Shown here piece by piece: positions 8,388 to 14,786 of a DNA stretch of 23,929 nucleotides. This DNA comes from Phyllobacteriaceae bacterium UBA1940 (GTDB lineage Bacteria; Pseudomonadota; Alphaproteobacteria; Rhizobiales; Rhizobiaceae): positions 33,264-57,192 of the forward strand of contig DDFA01000108.1 in assembly GCA_002336975.1 (NCBI GenBank). The letters are read 5' to 3'. The translations under genes were made by a program, and so were the position numbers. Numbering within the stretch: the first letter of the stretch is position 1; every line of letters begins with the position of its first letter. Under the pieces are notes generated by a model, which saw only the letters and a list, made by a program, of their open reading frames with translations, searched no databases and was not told the DNA's origin.

Positions 8388-9096
8388 TCCCCGCGACATC
8401 TGGGTCTATCTTGCCGCCTCGCCGCTGGTGTGGCTCACCGTCACGCTGGCCGCCTATGCCGTCGCCCGGCGCATTGCCGGCCTGTTCGGCAACCATCCTC
8501 TGGCCAATGTCGTGGTCATCGCCGCGGCGCTGATCGTGGCGATGTTGCTCGCCACCGGCGCCAGCTACCAGACCTATTTCGAGGGCGCGCAATTCGTCCA
8601 TTTCATGCTCGGCCCCGCCACCGTGGCGCTGGCGATACCGCTGTGGCGCAACCGCGCGCTGGTGCGCCGTTTCCTGCTGCCGATGGGCGCGGCGCTGGTC
8701 GCCGGGTCGCTGACGGCCGTCACAAGCGCTGTCGCCATCGCCTGGGCGCTCGGCGCGCCGCCACAGGTGCTCGCCTCGCTCGCGCCGAAATCGGCGACCG
8801 CGCCCATCGCCATGGAACTGTCGAAATCGCTCGGCGGCATGCCCGCACTCACCGCCGTGCTGGTGGTGTTGACCGGCATCATCGGCGCGGTGATCGTCAC
8901 CCCCCTCATGAACGCGCTCAGGATCAGGAATTTCGCCGCGCGCGGCTTTGCCGCCGGCGTCGCCTCGCACGGCATCGGCGCCGCCCGCGCCTTTCAGGTG
9001 TCGGAAGTCGCCGGCGCCTTCGCCGGCATCGCCATCGGCCTCAACGGCGCGCTCACCAGCCTGCTGGTGCTGCTCTGGCTGGCGTTCGGCGGCTAA
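8371..9096 (+). CDS. LrgB/CidB family membrane protein
   Basis: This 241-residue polytopic inner-membrane protein is the usual partner of LrgA. Family hallmarks are FVHFMLGPATVALAIPLWRN, the segment LASLAPKSATAPIAMELSKSLGG, and RGFAAGVASHGIGAARAFQVSEVAGAFAGIAIGLNG. The pair has been tied to autolysis control in Gram-positive bacteria and, for the plant homologue PLGG1, to glycolate/glycerate transport. The start is either ATG 8371 or ATG 8377. Both lie inside the end of lrgA, which implies translational coupling. It converges on the decarboxylase gene with 39 bp between the stops. Confidence 0.93.
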   Translation: MPMTADPRDIWVYLAASPLVWLTVTLAAYAVARRIAGLFGNHPLANVVVIAAALIVAMLLATGASYQTYFEGAQFVHFMLGPATVALAIPLWRNRALVRRFLLPMGAALVAGSLTAVTSAVAIAWALGAPPQVLASLAPKSATAPIAMELSKSLGGMPALTAVLVVLTGIIGAVIVTPLMNALRIRNFAARGFAAGVASHGIGAARAFQVSEVAGAFAGIAIGLNGALTSLLVLLWLAFGG

Positions 9097-9114
9097 CGGT
9101 TGCTCGCACGGTTC

Positions 9115-9127
9115 TGCGTTTCACGCA
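9115..9127. terminator. Small hairpin between convergent genes
   Basis: TGCGT and ACGCA flank a 3-base loop in the 39-bp gap between the LrgB gene and the decarboxylase gene. The stem is only 5 bp and lacks a T-run, so it is a weak candidate. Confidence 0.2.
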
Positions 9128-9135
9128 ATGATCGC

Positions 9136-10356
9136 TCAGTCCGCCATCGTTTCCAGCGACGCATATCCGTGCGGCCGCTCGCCATCGTCGAACGGCGTCA
9201 TCACCTCGACGAACCTGTCGGGATAGAAGCCGTTGAAGCGGGTTCTCAAGGACAGCGAATAGGCGCCGATATGGCCGATTTCGATCCAGTCGCCGGTATC
9301 GACCGTCTCCGGCAGCCAGAACGGCCGCGACAGGATGTCGACGCTGTCGCAAGTCGCGCCGCACACCTTGAACGGCACGATGTTCGCAGCGTCGCCATTG
9401 CGCTGGCGGATCGCCGGGTCGGGAATGAACTTGGCCGGCAGCGTGATCTTTCCGGTCCACGAATCCGACAGCGACGCCCAGATGCCGTCATTGATGTAGA
9501 GGCGACGCCCCTTGCGCAGCAGCACCCGCACGATCAGCGAGAAGGCGCGGGCCACGATTACCCGGCCGGGCTCCGCCACCAGCGGCGTGTCGCCAAATCC
9601 CCATTCCTCGATGTCGGAGCGAAGCCGCGACATCAACTGCCCGATCGACGGCATATCGGGGACCTTGCGGTTCGGGTCATGGCCGTATTCGGCGGGAAAT
9701 CCGCCGCCGACATCCAATCCCACCAGCGGAACGCCGGCGCGGTTGCGCACCCAGTCGGCGCTTTTCAGCGCCCGGTCGTAGGTGTCGGGATCCTCGATCT
9801 GGCTGCCGACATGAAAACAGATGCCGACCTTGAAGCCGGACCTGTGCAGCCGTTGCAACAACTCGACCCCCTGCGCCGGCCCGGCGCCGAATTTTTTCGA
9901 CAGCTCGTAGGCGGCGTGGCCCTTGGTCTGGATGCGCACATAGATGGTGATCTGGCCCGGATCGATGTCGAGCGCGCGCACAACCCGCACGACCTTCGTC
10001 ACCTCGTCCTCGTGGTCCACCACGGTGACGCGGATGCCGTATTGCTCCAGCGCCAGCCTGATGTCCGACTGCGCCTTGATCGGATGCATGTAGAGCATTT
10101 CCGCCTTGGGCGCGAGTTCGCGCACCGCGCGGATTTCGCCCGGGGACGCGACGTCGAAACAGTTGACGCCGATCTCGGCCAGCGTCTTCAGCACCATCGG
10201 CTCGCCATTGGTCTTCACCGCATAGGCGGTCTTGCCGGGAAACATACCCATGAACGCCTGCGCGTCGGCCTTCAGCACGCTTGGATGGAAACAGTAGACC
10301 GGCTCGTCCGGCCTCAACTCAAGGGCTGCGGCCTTGGCGGTGTCGAATCGTTGCAT
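9136..10356 (-). CDS. Type III PLP-dependent decarboxylase (ornithine/lysine decarboxylase-like)
   Basis: This 406-residue enzyme has the alanine-racemase-type fold of eukaryotic-like ornithine decarboxylases. The PLP lysine is K48 in AYAVKTNG. HVGSQ is at 182-186, GGGFPAEYG near 217-225, EPGR at 262-265 for phosphate binding, and GATCDSVD at 333-340 carries the catalytic C336. The family makes putrescine or cadaverine, or acts on diaminopimelate or carboxynorspermidine. The specificity helix cannot be read confidently here, so the substrate is open, although ornithine or lysine is likeliest. The ATG at 10356 has GGAG about 8 bases upstream; the frame runs open to 10599 but overlaps the divergent EamA gene. 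Confidence 0.88.
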   Translation of the reverse strand: MQRFDTAKAAALELRPDEPVYCFHPSVLKADAQAFMGMFPGKTAYAVKTNGEPMVLKTLAEIGVNCFDVASPGEIRAVRELAPKAEMLYMHPIKAQSDIRLALEQYGIRVTVVDHEDEVTKVVRVVRALDIDPGQITIYVRIQTKGHAAYELSKKFGAGPAQGVELLQRLHRSGFKVGICFHVGSQIEDPDTYDRALKSADWVRNRAGVPLVGLDVGGGFPAEYGHDPNRKVPDMPSIGQLMSRLRSDIEEWGFGDTPLVAEPGRVIVARAFSLIVRVLLRKGRRLYINDGIWASLSDSWTGKITLPAKFIPDPAIRQRNGDAANIVPFKVCGATCDSVDILSRPFWLPETVDTGDWIEIGHIGAYSLSLRTRFNGFYPDRFVEVMTPFDDGERPHGYASLETMAD

Positions 10357-10508
10357 GGCAGGCTCCGGATTTGCCGCAGCAGTAACAGGCGGGCTGTCCG
10401 CCGCAAAGCGCGGCGCTCGTCCGGGAGTCGCCTGTTTCGGGTCGCAGGTTTCGGGTGGCCGCCGCCGTGCGGACCCGCTACGGCTGCGGTCGAACAGGAC
10501 GATCGGGC

Positions 10509-11441
10509 ATGGCAATCGGGCAAACGACGGCGGCAGGACCGCAGCTTTCGGCCAACAGGATGACGGCGGCGCTGTGGCTGCAACTGGTCGTGCTGTCATG
10601 CCTGTGGGGCGGCTCGTTCTTCTTCGCCGGCGTCGCCGTCCGCGAATTGCCGCCGCTGTTGCTGGTGCTGCTGCGCGTCGGCGTCGCCGCTTTGGCGCTC
10701 AACCTGTTCCTGGCGCTGCGCGGCCCCTCGATCCGCGTCGCCTTGCCCTATGCCGGGCCGTTCCTCGCGCTCGCCATCCTCAACAACATCGTTCCGTTTT
10801 CGCTGATGTTCGCCGGCCAGACCGCCATTGGCTCGGGCCTCGCCTCGGTGCTCAACGCCACCACCCCGGTGTGGACCCTCATTCTCGCCGGCTATGTCTT
10901 TCGCAGCGAAGCCCCGTCCTGGAACAAGCTGCTCGGCATTCTGCTTGGCATCGCCGGCGTCGCCGTGATGATCGGACCTGGCCTCGTCGCCGGACTCGGC
11001 GGCCCGGTATGGGCGAAGTTCGCGCTGATCGGAACCGCCGTCTCCTACGGATTTGCGGCCATCTACGCCCGCCGCTTCGCCGCCCTGGCGCCGATCGTGG
11101 TCGCCGCCGGCCAGTTGACCGCCTCCACCCTGATCATGGTTCCGGTCGTTGTCGCCACCGCCGGTTTTTCCGCGCTCACCACCGCCACCGTCCCGGTGTG
11201 GACCTCGGTCATCTTGCTGGCGCTGTTGTCGACGGCGCTCGCCTACATCATCTATTTCAACCTGATCGCCCGCGCCGGCGCCTCCAACGCCTCGCTTGTC
11301 ACCCTGCTGATTCCGGTCAGCGCGCTGGTGCTCGGATCGGCGTTTCTGGGCGAGCGGCTGGAACTGTTCGAACTCGCCGGCATGGCGCTGATCGGGCTCG
11401 GTCTGGTGGCGATTGATGGCCGGCTGCTGCGGCGCCGGTAA
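10509..11441 (+). CDS. EamA (DMT superfamily) transporter
   Basis: This protein of about 310 residues has ten predicted membrane segments arranged as two EamA repeats. Landmarks are LSCLWGGSFFFAGVAVRELPP in helix 1-2, the end of the first repeat at GVAVMIGPG, and LLIPVSALVLGSAFLGERLELFELAG in the last helices. Members export amino acids, purines or other metabolites; the substrate is not evident. The ATG at 10509 is the best upstream start, and ATG 10560 is an alternative just before the first helix. The gene is divergent from the PLP decarboxylase, with 152 bp between them, so the two may share control. Confidence 0.88.
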   Translation: MAIGQTTAAGPQLSANRMTAALWLQLVVLSCLWGGSFFFAGVAVRELPPLLLVLLRVGVAALALNLFLALRGPSIRVALPYAGPFLALAILNNIVPFSLMFAGQTAIGSGLASVLNATTPVWTLILAGYVFRSEAPSWNKLLGILLGIAGVAVMIGPGLVAGLGGPVWAKFALIGTAVSYGFAAIYARRFAALAPIVVAAGQLTASTLIMVPVVVATAGFSALTTATVPVWTSVILLALLSTALAYIIYFNLIARAGASNASLVTLLIPVSALVLGSAFLGERLELFELAGMALIGLGLVAIDGRLLRRR

Positions 11442-11589
11442 CCGACTACCGCGCCAGGGCTCCGCGTCGCGCGTCGCGCAGAAAAAGACGTTTTTGGGAC
11501 GTCCGCATTTTGGGGAACGATTTCCGCCACTTGCCCGATGCTTAGGATTCACATTTTCACAGGCCGTGACATCCATGCAACAAAACGGC

Positions 11590-11617
11590 TTGTCTAGCGT
11601 TGAATTTCGCCTACACT
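11590..11617 (+). promoter_or_regulatory. Possible promoter of the 28-residue membrane peptide gene
   Basis: TTGTCT (11590-11595) and TACACT (11612-11617) are 16 bases apart. The local AT content is higher than in flanking genes. The start site would be near 11624, about 25 bases before the ATG. Both boxes deviate from consensus. Confidence 0.35.
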
Positions 11618-11648
11618 TTCGCTCATTGACCGCAGAGGAGGCTCAAAT

Positions 11649-11735
11649 ATGGGACTGACACGGCCAATCAATGCACTGGTGATTTGTGCTGCGTTCGCTT
11701 TTATAGGCGCCATGATCCTGGGGGTTCTGCCCTGA
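11649..11735 (+). CDS. 28-residue predicted single-pass membrane peptide
   Basis: A short frame starts with ATG at 11649 and ends with TGA at 11733-11735. An excellent ribosome binding site (GAGGAGG, ending 7 bases before the ATG) supports translation. The peptide begins MGLTRPIN; residues 9-26 are almost wholly hydrophobic (ALVICAAFAFIGAMILGV), then it ends in LP. One membrane helix with a positively charged, short cytoplasmic end is expected. It sits alone between the EamA gene and metF, with a likely promoter before it and a strong terminator after it. The family is not one I can name with certainty. Conservation in related genomes would be the test. Confidence 0.6.
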   Translation: MGLTRPINALVICAAFAFIGAMILGVLP

Positions 11736-11801
11736 TATTTGGGGCGACGAGGAACTCGCAATCCAGGAAATACTCCTCCGATACTGAGGCAAACTGAATG
11801 G

Positions 11802-11830
11802 AAAAGGCCGGGATCAGATCCCGGCCTTTT
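11802..11830. terminator. Bidirectional rho-independent terminator
   Basis: AAAAGGCCGGGATC (11802-11815) is the exact reverse complement of GATCCCGGCCTTTT (11817-11830), with more T after it. Stem plus T-run on one strand, and the A-run giving a T-run on the other, allow termination of both the small membrane-peptide transcript (+) and metF (-, stop 20 bases away). Confidence 0.85.
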
Positions 11831-11849
11831 TCATGGTCATCGGCAGGCG

Positions 11850-12773
11850 TCAGGCGGCCGACGCCTGCACCGCCGGCTGGCCGGGCGCCGTCGGCCGGAT
11901 GCCGATCATATGGCAGATCGCGAACCCCAGATCGGCGCGGTTCATGGTGTAGAAATGGAAGTCGTAGACGCCGCGCTCCACCAGGTCGAGCACCTGCTCC
12001 GACGCCACCGCCGCAGCCACCAGCGAATGGGTCTGCGGGTCGTTGTCGAGCCCGTCGAACCGTTCCGCCAGCCAGGCCGGCAGATGCGCGCCGCAGCGTC
12101 CGGCGAAATTGGTCACCGCCCTGAAATTGTGCACCGGCAGGATGCCCGGCACGATCGGGATGTAGATGCCGGCGCGGCGCACCCGCTCGACATAACGCTC
12201 GTAAACGTCGTTGTCGAAGAAGAACTGGGTGATCGCCCGCGTCGCTCCGTTGTCGACCTTGCGCTTCAGCATCTCGATATCGGTGGCGAAATCCGGGCTT
12301 TCGGGATGTTTGTCGGGATAGGCCGAGACCGAAATGTCGGTCGCGCCCTGCGCCGAGATCGCGCCGACCAGTTCCGCGCCATTGGCGTAGCCCTGCGGAT
12401 GCGGCGCGTAGCGCGCGCCCACGCCTGCCGCCGGATCGCCGCGCAGCGCCACGAAGCGCTTGACGCCCATCGCGATAAAGTCGGCGATGACCTTGTTCGA
12501 TTCATCGCGGCTGGTGTCGACGCAGGTCAGATGCGCCGCCGGTTGCAGCGTAGACTGCTCCAGAATGCGCTTCACCGTGCGCGCCGTGCGTTCGCGCGTC
12601 GAGCCGCCGGCCCCGTAGGTCACCGAGACGAAGCTTGGATTGAGCGGTTCGAGCCGCTGCACCGTTTCCCAAAGCCTCATTTCCATCTCGTCGGTCTTCG
12701 GCGGGAAGAACTCGAAGGAGACGCGCACCTTGTCGCCGATGTCGGGGCGGCGAGAGAGGCGGAACTGGGACAT
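11850..12773 (-). CDS. metF: Methylenetetrahydrofolate reductase
   Basis: This 307-residue FAD enzyme reduces 5,10-methylene-THF to 5-methyl-THF, the methyl donor for methionine synthesis. Hallmarks are VSFEFFPPKTDE (catalytic Glu at 21), FVSVTYGAGGSTRERT, HLTCVD, ALRGDPAAG, ITQFFFDNDVYERYVERVRRAGI and PIVPGILPV, ending with DFHFYTMNRADL. The length matches bacterial MetF. The ATG at 12773 overlaps the stop of the upstream ArsR-methyltransferase gene by one base (TGATG on the minus strand), so translation is likely coupled. The frame further upstream is antisense noise inside the preceding gene's other frame. Transcription ends at the hairpin at 11802-11830. Confidence 0.97.
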   Translation of the reverse strand: MSQFRLSRRPDIGDKVRVSFEFFPPKTDEMEMRLWETVQRLEPLNPSFVSVTYGAGGSTRERTARTVKRILEQSTLQPAAHLTCVDTSRDESNKVIADFIAMGVKRFVALRGDPAAGVGARYAPHPQGYANGAELVGAISAQGATDISVSAYPDKHPESPDFATDIEMLKRKVDNGATRAITQFFFDNDVYERYVERVRRAGIYIPIVPGILPVHNFRAVTNFAGRCGAHLPAWLAERFDGLDNDPQTHSLVAAAVASEQVLDLVERGVYDFHFYTMNRADLGFAICHMIGIRPTAPGQPAVQASAA

Positions 12774-13777
12774 CAGGCGGTCTCCGTGACACTGGTTCTG
12801 GAAGGTTCGGCGATCAGCAGCCGGCGGTCGCGGCCGAGCCACAATTTGACGGTCAGGCCGGCCGGTTGGCCCGCGGCCGGGGCGAATGTCCGGGTTTCGA
12901 CATGTTCGAGGCCGGCGTCCTGCATCCAATCGACGATCTGCCTGTCGGAAAAGCCGAGCCTGAGATGCGCATGGTCGTCGCGCAGAAATTCCAGCGCATG
13001 CGGCGCGAAGTCGACGATCGCCAGCCGCCCGGCATGGCGCAGCACCCGCGCCGCCTCGCGGATCGCCAGCGCCGGTTCGTGCAGATAGTGCAGCACCTGA
13101 TGGATGGTCACCAGGTCGAAACTGTCGCGTTCGAACGGCAGCGCCAGCAGATCGCCCTGGCGCACCTGCGCATTTGCGACGTCGGCGCGTTCGAGATTGG
13201 CCCGCGCCACCGCCAGCATCTCCCGCGACATGTCGACGCCGACGCCGCGCCGGTAGAGCGGCGCGAATAGTTCCAGCATCCGACCGGTGCCGGTGCCGAG
13301 ATCCAGCATTGCCTGGAACGGCTGGTTGCCGATCGCCTGCGTCAGCGCCGCCTCCACCGCAGCATCCGGCGCATGCAGGGCTCGCAGTTGGTCCCAGCCC
13401 GCGGCGTTGGCGTCGAAATAGGACGACGCTTTTTCCTGATGCCGGCGCTTGACCGAGGCCAGCCGTTCGAGATCGCGGCCGATGGCGCCGTCATGCGCGT
13501 CGATACGGCCGATCAGTTCGGCGACGAATTCGCGCGCATTCTCATCGTCGGACAGGCGGAAATAGGCCCAGGAGCCTTCCTGGTAGCGGCCGATCAGCCC
13601 GGCTTCGAGCAGCAGTTTGAGATGACGCGAGACGCGCGGCTGCGACTGGCCAAGAATATCGGTCAGGTCAGACACGGTCAGGTCGCCGCGCGACAGCAGG
13701 GAAAGAATACGCATCCGGCTGGTTTCGGCAGCCGCCTTGAGCGTATCGACCATCCGGTCCAGACTGAGCCTTGTCAA
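12773..13777 (-). CDS. ArsR-type HTH / SAM-dependent methyltransferase fusion regulator
   Basis: This 334-residue protein has two parts. Residues 10-80 form an ArsR winged helix (AAETSRMRILSLL, then DLTDILGQSQPRVSRHLKLLLEAGLI). Residues 130-300 are a class I methyltransferase of the Methyltransf_11 type: motif I LDLGTGTGRMLE at 159, acidic VGVDMSREML at 179, and post-motif DLLALPF. The context with metF suggests a sensor of SAM or S-adenosylhomocysteine that controls the methionine cycle, like the SahR regulators. Whether it also catalyses methyl transfer is unknown. The start is a TTG at 13777 preceded by GGAGG four bases upstream; TTG 13789 and ATG 13753 are alternatives. It is divergent from trmO, with a palindrome in the gap. 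Confidence 0.85.
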   Translation of the reverse strand: MTRLSLDRMVDTLKAAAETSRMRILSLLSRGDLTVSDLTDILGQSQPRVSRHLKLLLEAGLIGRYQEGSWAYFRLSDDENAREFVAELIGRIDAHDGAIGRDLERLASVKRRHQEKASSYFDANAAGWDQLRALHAPDAAVEAALTQAIGNQPFQAMLDLGTGTGRMLELFAPLYRRGVGVDMSREMLAVARANLERADVANAQVRQGDLLALPFERDSFDLVTIHQVLHYLHEPALAIREAARVLRHAGRLAIVDFAPHALEFLRDDHAHLRLGFSDRQIVDWMQDAGLEHVETRTFAPAAGQPAGLTVKLWLGRDRRLLIAEPSRTSVTETA

Positions 13778-13793
13778 AGACGCCTCCAATCAG

Positions 13794-13813
13794 ACATAAA
13801 CATATCTTTATAT
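13794..13813. promoter_or_regulatory. AT-rich palindrome, probable operator of the ArsR-methyltransferase protein
   Basis: ACATAAACATATCTTTATAT is an imperfect palindrome (8 of 10 positions in each half match; core ATAAANATATNTTTAT). It lies between the divergent ArsR-methyltransferase and trmO genes, 17 bases before the TTG start. It resembles binding sites of methionine-cycle ArsR regulators as I recall them; the assignment is an inference. Confidence 0.55.
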
Positions 13814-13839
13814 CCACTATCGGTCTCACACAAGCACCA

Positions 13840-14385
13840 ATGTCGCGTTCTGAAAACAAAATGGCGCAAGCCGCCCACTCCGCAGGCTTCGAGGTTCGCA
13901 ACGGCGAGCGCAGGCTCGCGCTCGATCCGGCCTCGATGCCGCCGGACGCCGGCCTCGTCTTCATCGGCCGCGTCGCCTCGCCCTGGCTGCGGCGCGAGGA
14001 CTGTCCGAAGAATATCGCGCAGGCGCGCGAGCGCGGCGCACCGGCCGAAATTCACGTCGATCCGGCTTTTCGCGACGGGCTTGACGGTCTGGCCGTCTGC
14101 AGCCACCTCGTCCTGCTGACCTGGCTCGACCGCGCCCCGCGCGACCTGATCGTGCAGAAGCCGCGCCACGCCGAAGCGCCGCGCGGCACCTTCGCCCTGC
14201 GCTCGCCGGTGCGGCCGAACCCGGTCGGCCTGCATGTCTGCGCAATCCTGTCGGTCGACGTCGAGGCCGGGATCGTCGCCGTCGACGCCATCGACGTGCT
14301 CGACGCCACGCCGGTCATCGACATAAAACCCTATTTCGCGTCGACCGACGCGGTAGCCGCCGCGACCCGGCCGCAAGACGCCTGA
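13840..14385 (+). CDS. trmO: tRNA (N6-threonylcarbamoyladenosine(37)-N6)-methyltransferase
   Basis: This 181-residue protein is a TrmO/TsaA (UPF0066) enzyme, which methylates t6A37 of certain tRNAs using SAM. The family signature GTFALRSPVRPNPVGLH is at 117-132. FIGRVASPWLRREDCPKN near 41-58, IHVDPAFRDGLDGL, and the late DVLDATPVIDIKPYF complete the pattern. No extra C-terminal domain is present, as in the shorter alphaproteobacterial forms. ATG 13840 or ATG 13861 could start it; neither has a strong ribosome binding site. It is divergent from the ArsR-methyltransferase gene across a palindrome and is 2 bp from the DUF2293 gene, so the two form an operon. Confidence 0.9.
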   Translation: MSRSENKMAQAAHSAGFEVRNGERRLALDPASMPPDAGLVFIGRVASPWLRREDCPKNIAQARERGAPAEIHVDPAFRDGLDGLAVCSHLVLLTWLDRAPRDLIVQKPRHAEAPRGTFALRSPVRPNPVGLHVCAILSVDVEAGIVAVDAIDVLDATPVIDIKPYFASTDAVAAATRPQDA

Positions 14386-14387
14386 CA

Positions 14388-14696
14388 ATGGCCACCGAAC
14401 GCCAGAAGGCCATCGCTCGCGGCCTGACGCTGCTGATCCCCGGCGCGCCCTGGGCCGACGCCGAGCCGATCCGCCAGGCGGCCGCCGGTCGTCAGTTGAA
14501 GACGCTGCCGCCCTCGGTGGCGCTATGGCTGTCGACCGTCGCCCATATCCGCCATGTCCACACCGACTACGACGCCCTGCTGGCCGAAGGCTACGACCAG
14601 CCGTCCGCCCGCCATTTCGTCGTCGACCAGATCAATGAGGTGCTGACGACGTGGCGCGCCACCCGCCTGCTCAACCCCGACAGCGACGACGAGTAA
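14388..14696 (+). CDS. DUF2293 domain protein
   Basis: This 102-residue protein of unknown function matches the DUF2293 pattern: PPSVALWLSTVAHIRHVHTDYDALLAEGYDQPSARHFVVDQINEVLTTWR covers residues 41-90. There is no signal peptide or membrane segment, so it is probably cytosolic. It starts 2 bp after the trmO stop, so the two genes are very likely cotranscribed. The domain is common in alphaproteobacteria; its link to a tRNA methylase suggests, but does not show, a role with RNA. Codon use is like the neighbours. Confidence 0.85.
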   Translation: MATERQKAIARGLTLLIPGAPWADAEPIRQAAAGRQLKTLPPSVALWLSTVAHIRHVHTDYDALLAEGYDQPSARHFVVDQINEVLTTWRATRLLNPDSDDE

Positions 14697-14786
14697 GCGC
14701 CGGTCACGGCCAATTGAAGCACTTATGTCGCCAGACGGACGTGATATGAGTGCAGTCGTGTGACCGGTTGGGGTTTGGGGCGCTCG

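Noticed and set aside
6528..8399. 623-residue minus-strand open frame across lysozyme, transglycosylase and lrgA
   Set aside because: It spans three well-supported genes on the other strand and has no motif.
9100..10563. 487-residue plus-strand open frame opposite the PLP decarboxylase
   Set aside because: Its sequence is a His/Arg/Asp-rich mirror of the decarboxylase; all catalytic motifs are on the minus strand.
14700..14767. 8-bp inverted repeat CCGGTCAC / GTGACCGG upstream of the TPR gene
   Set aside because: The arms are 52 bases apart with no AT-rich core; this could be chance in GC-rich DNA.
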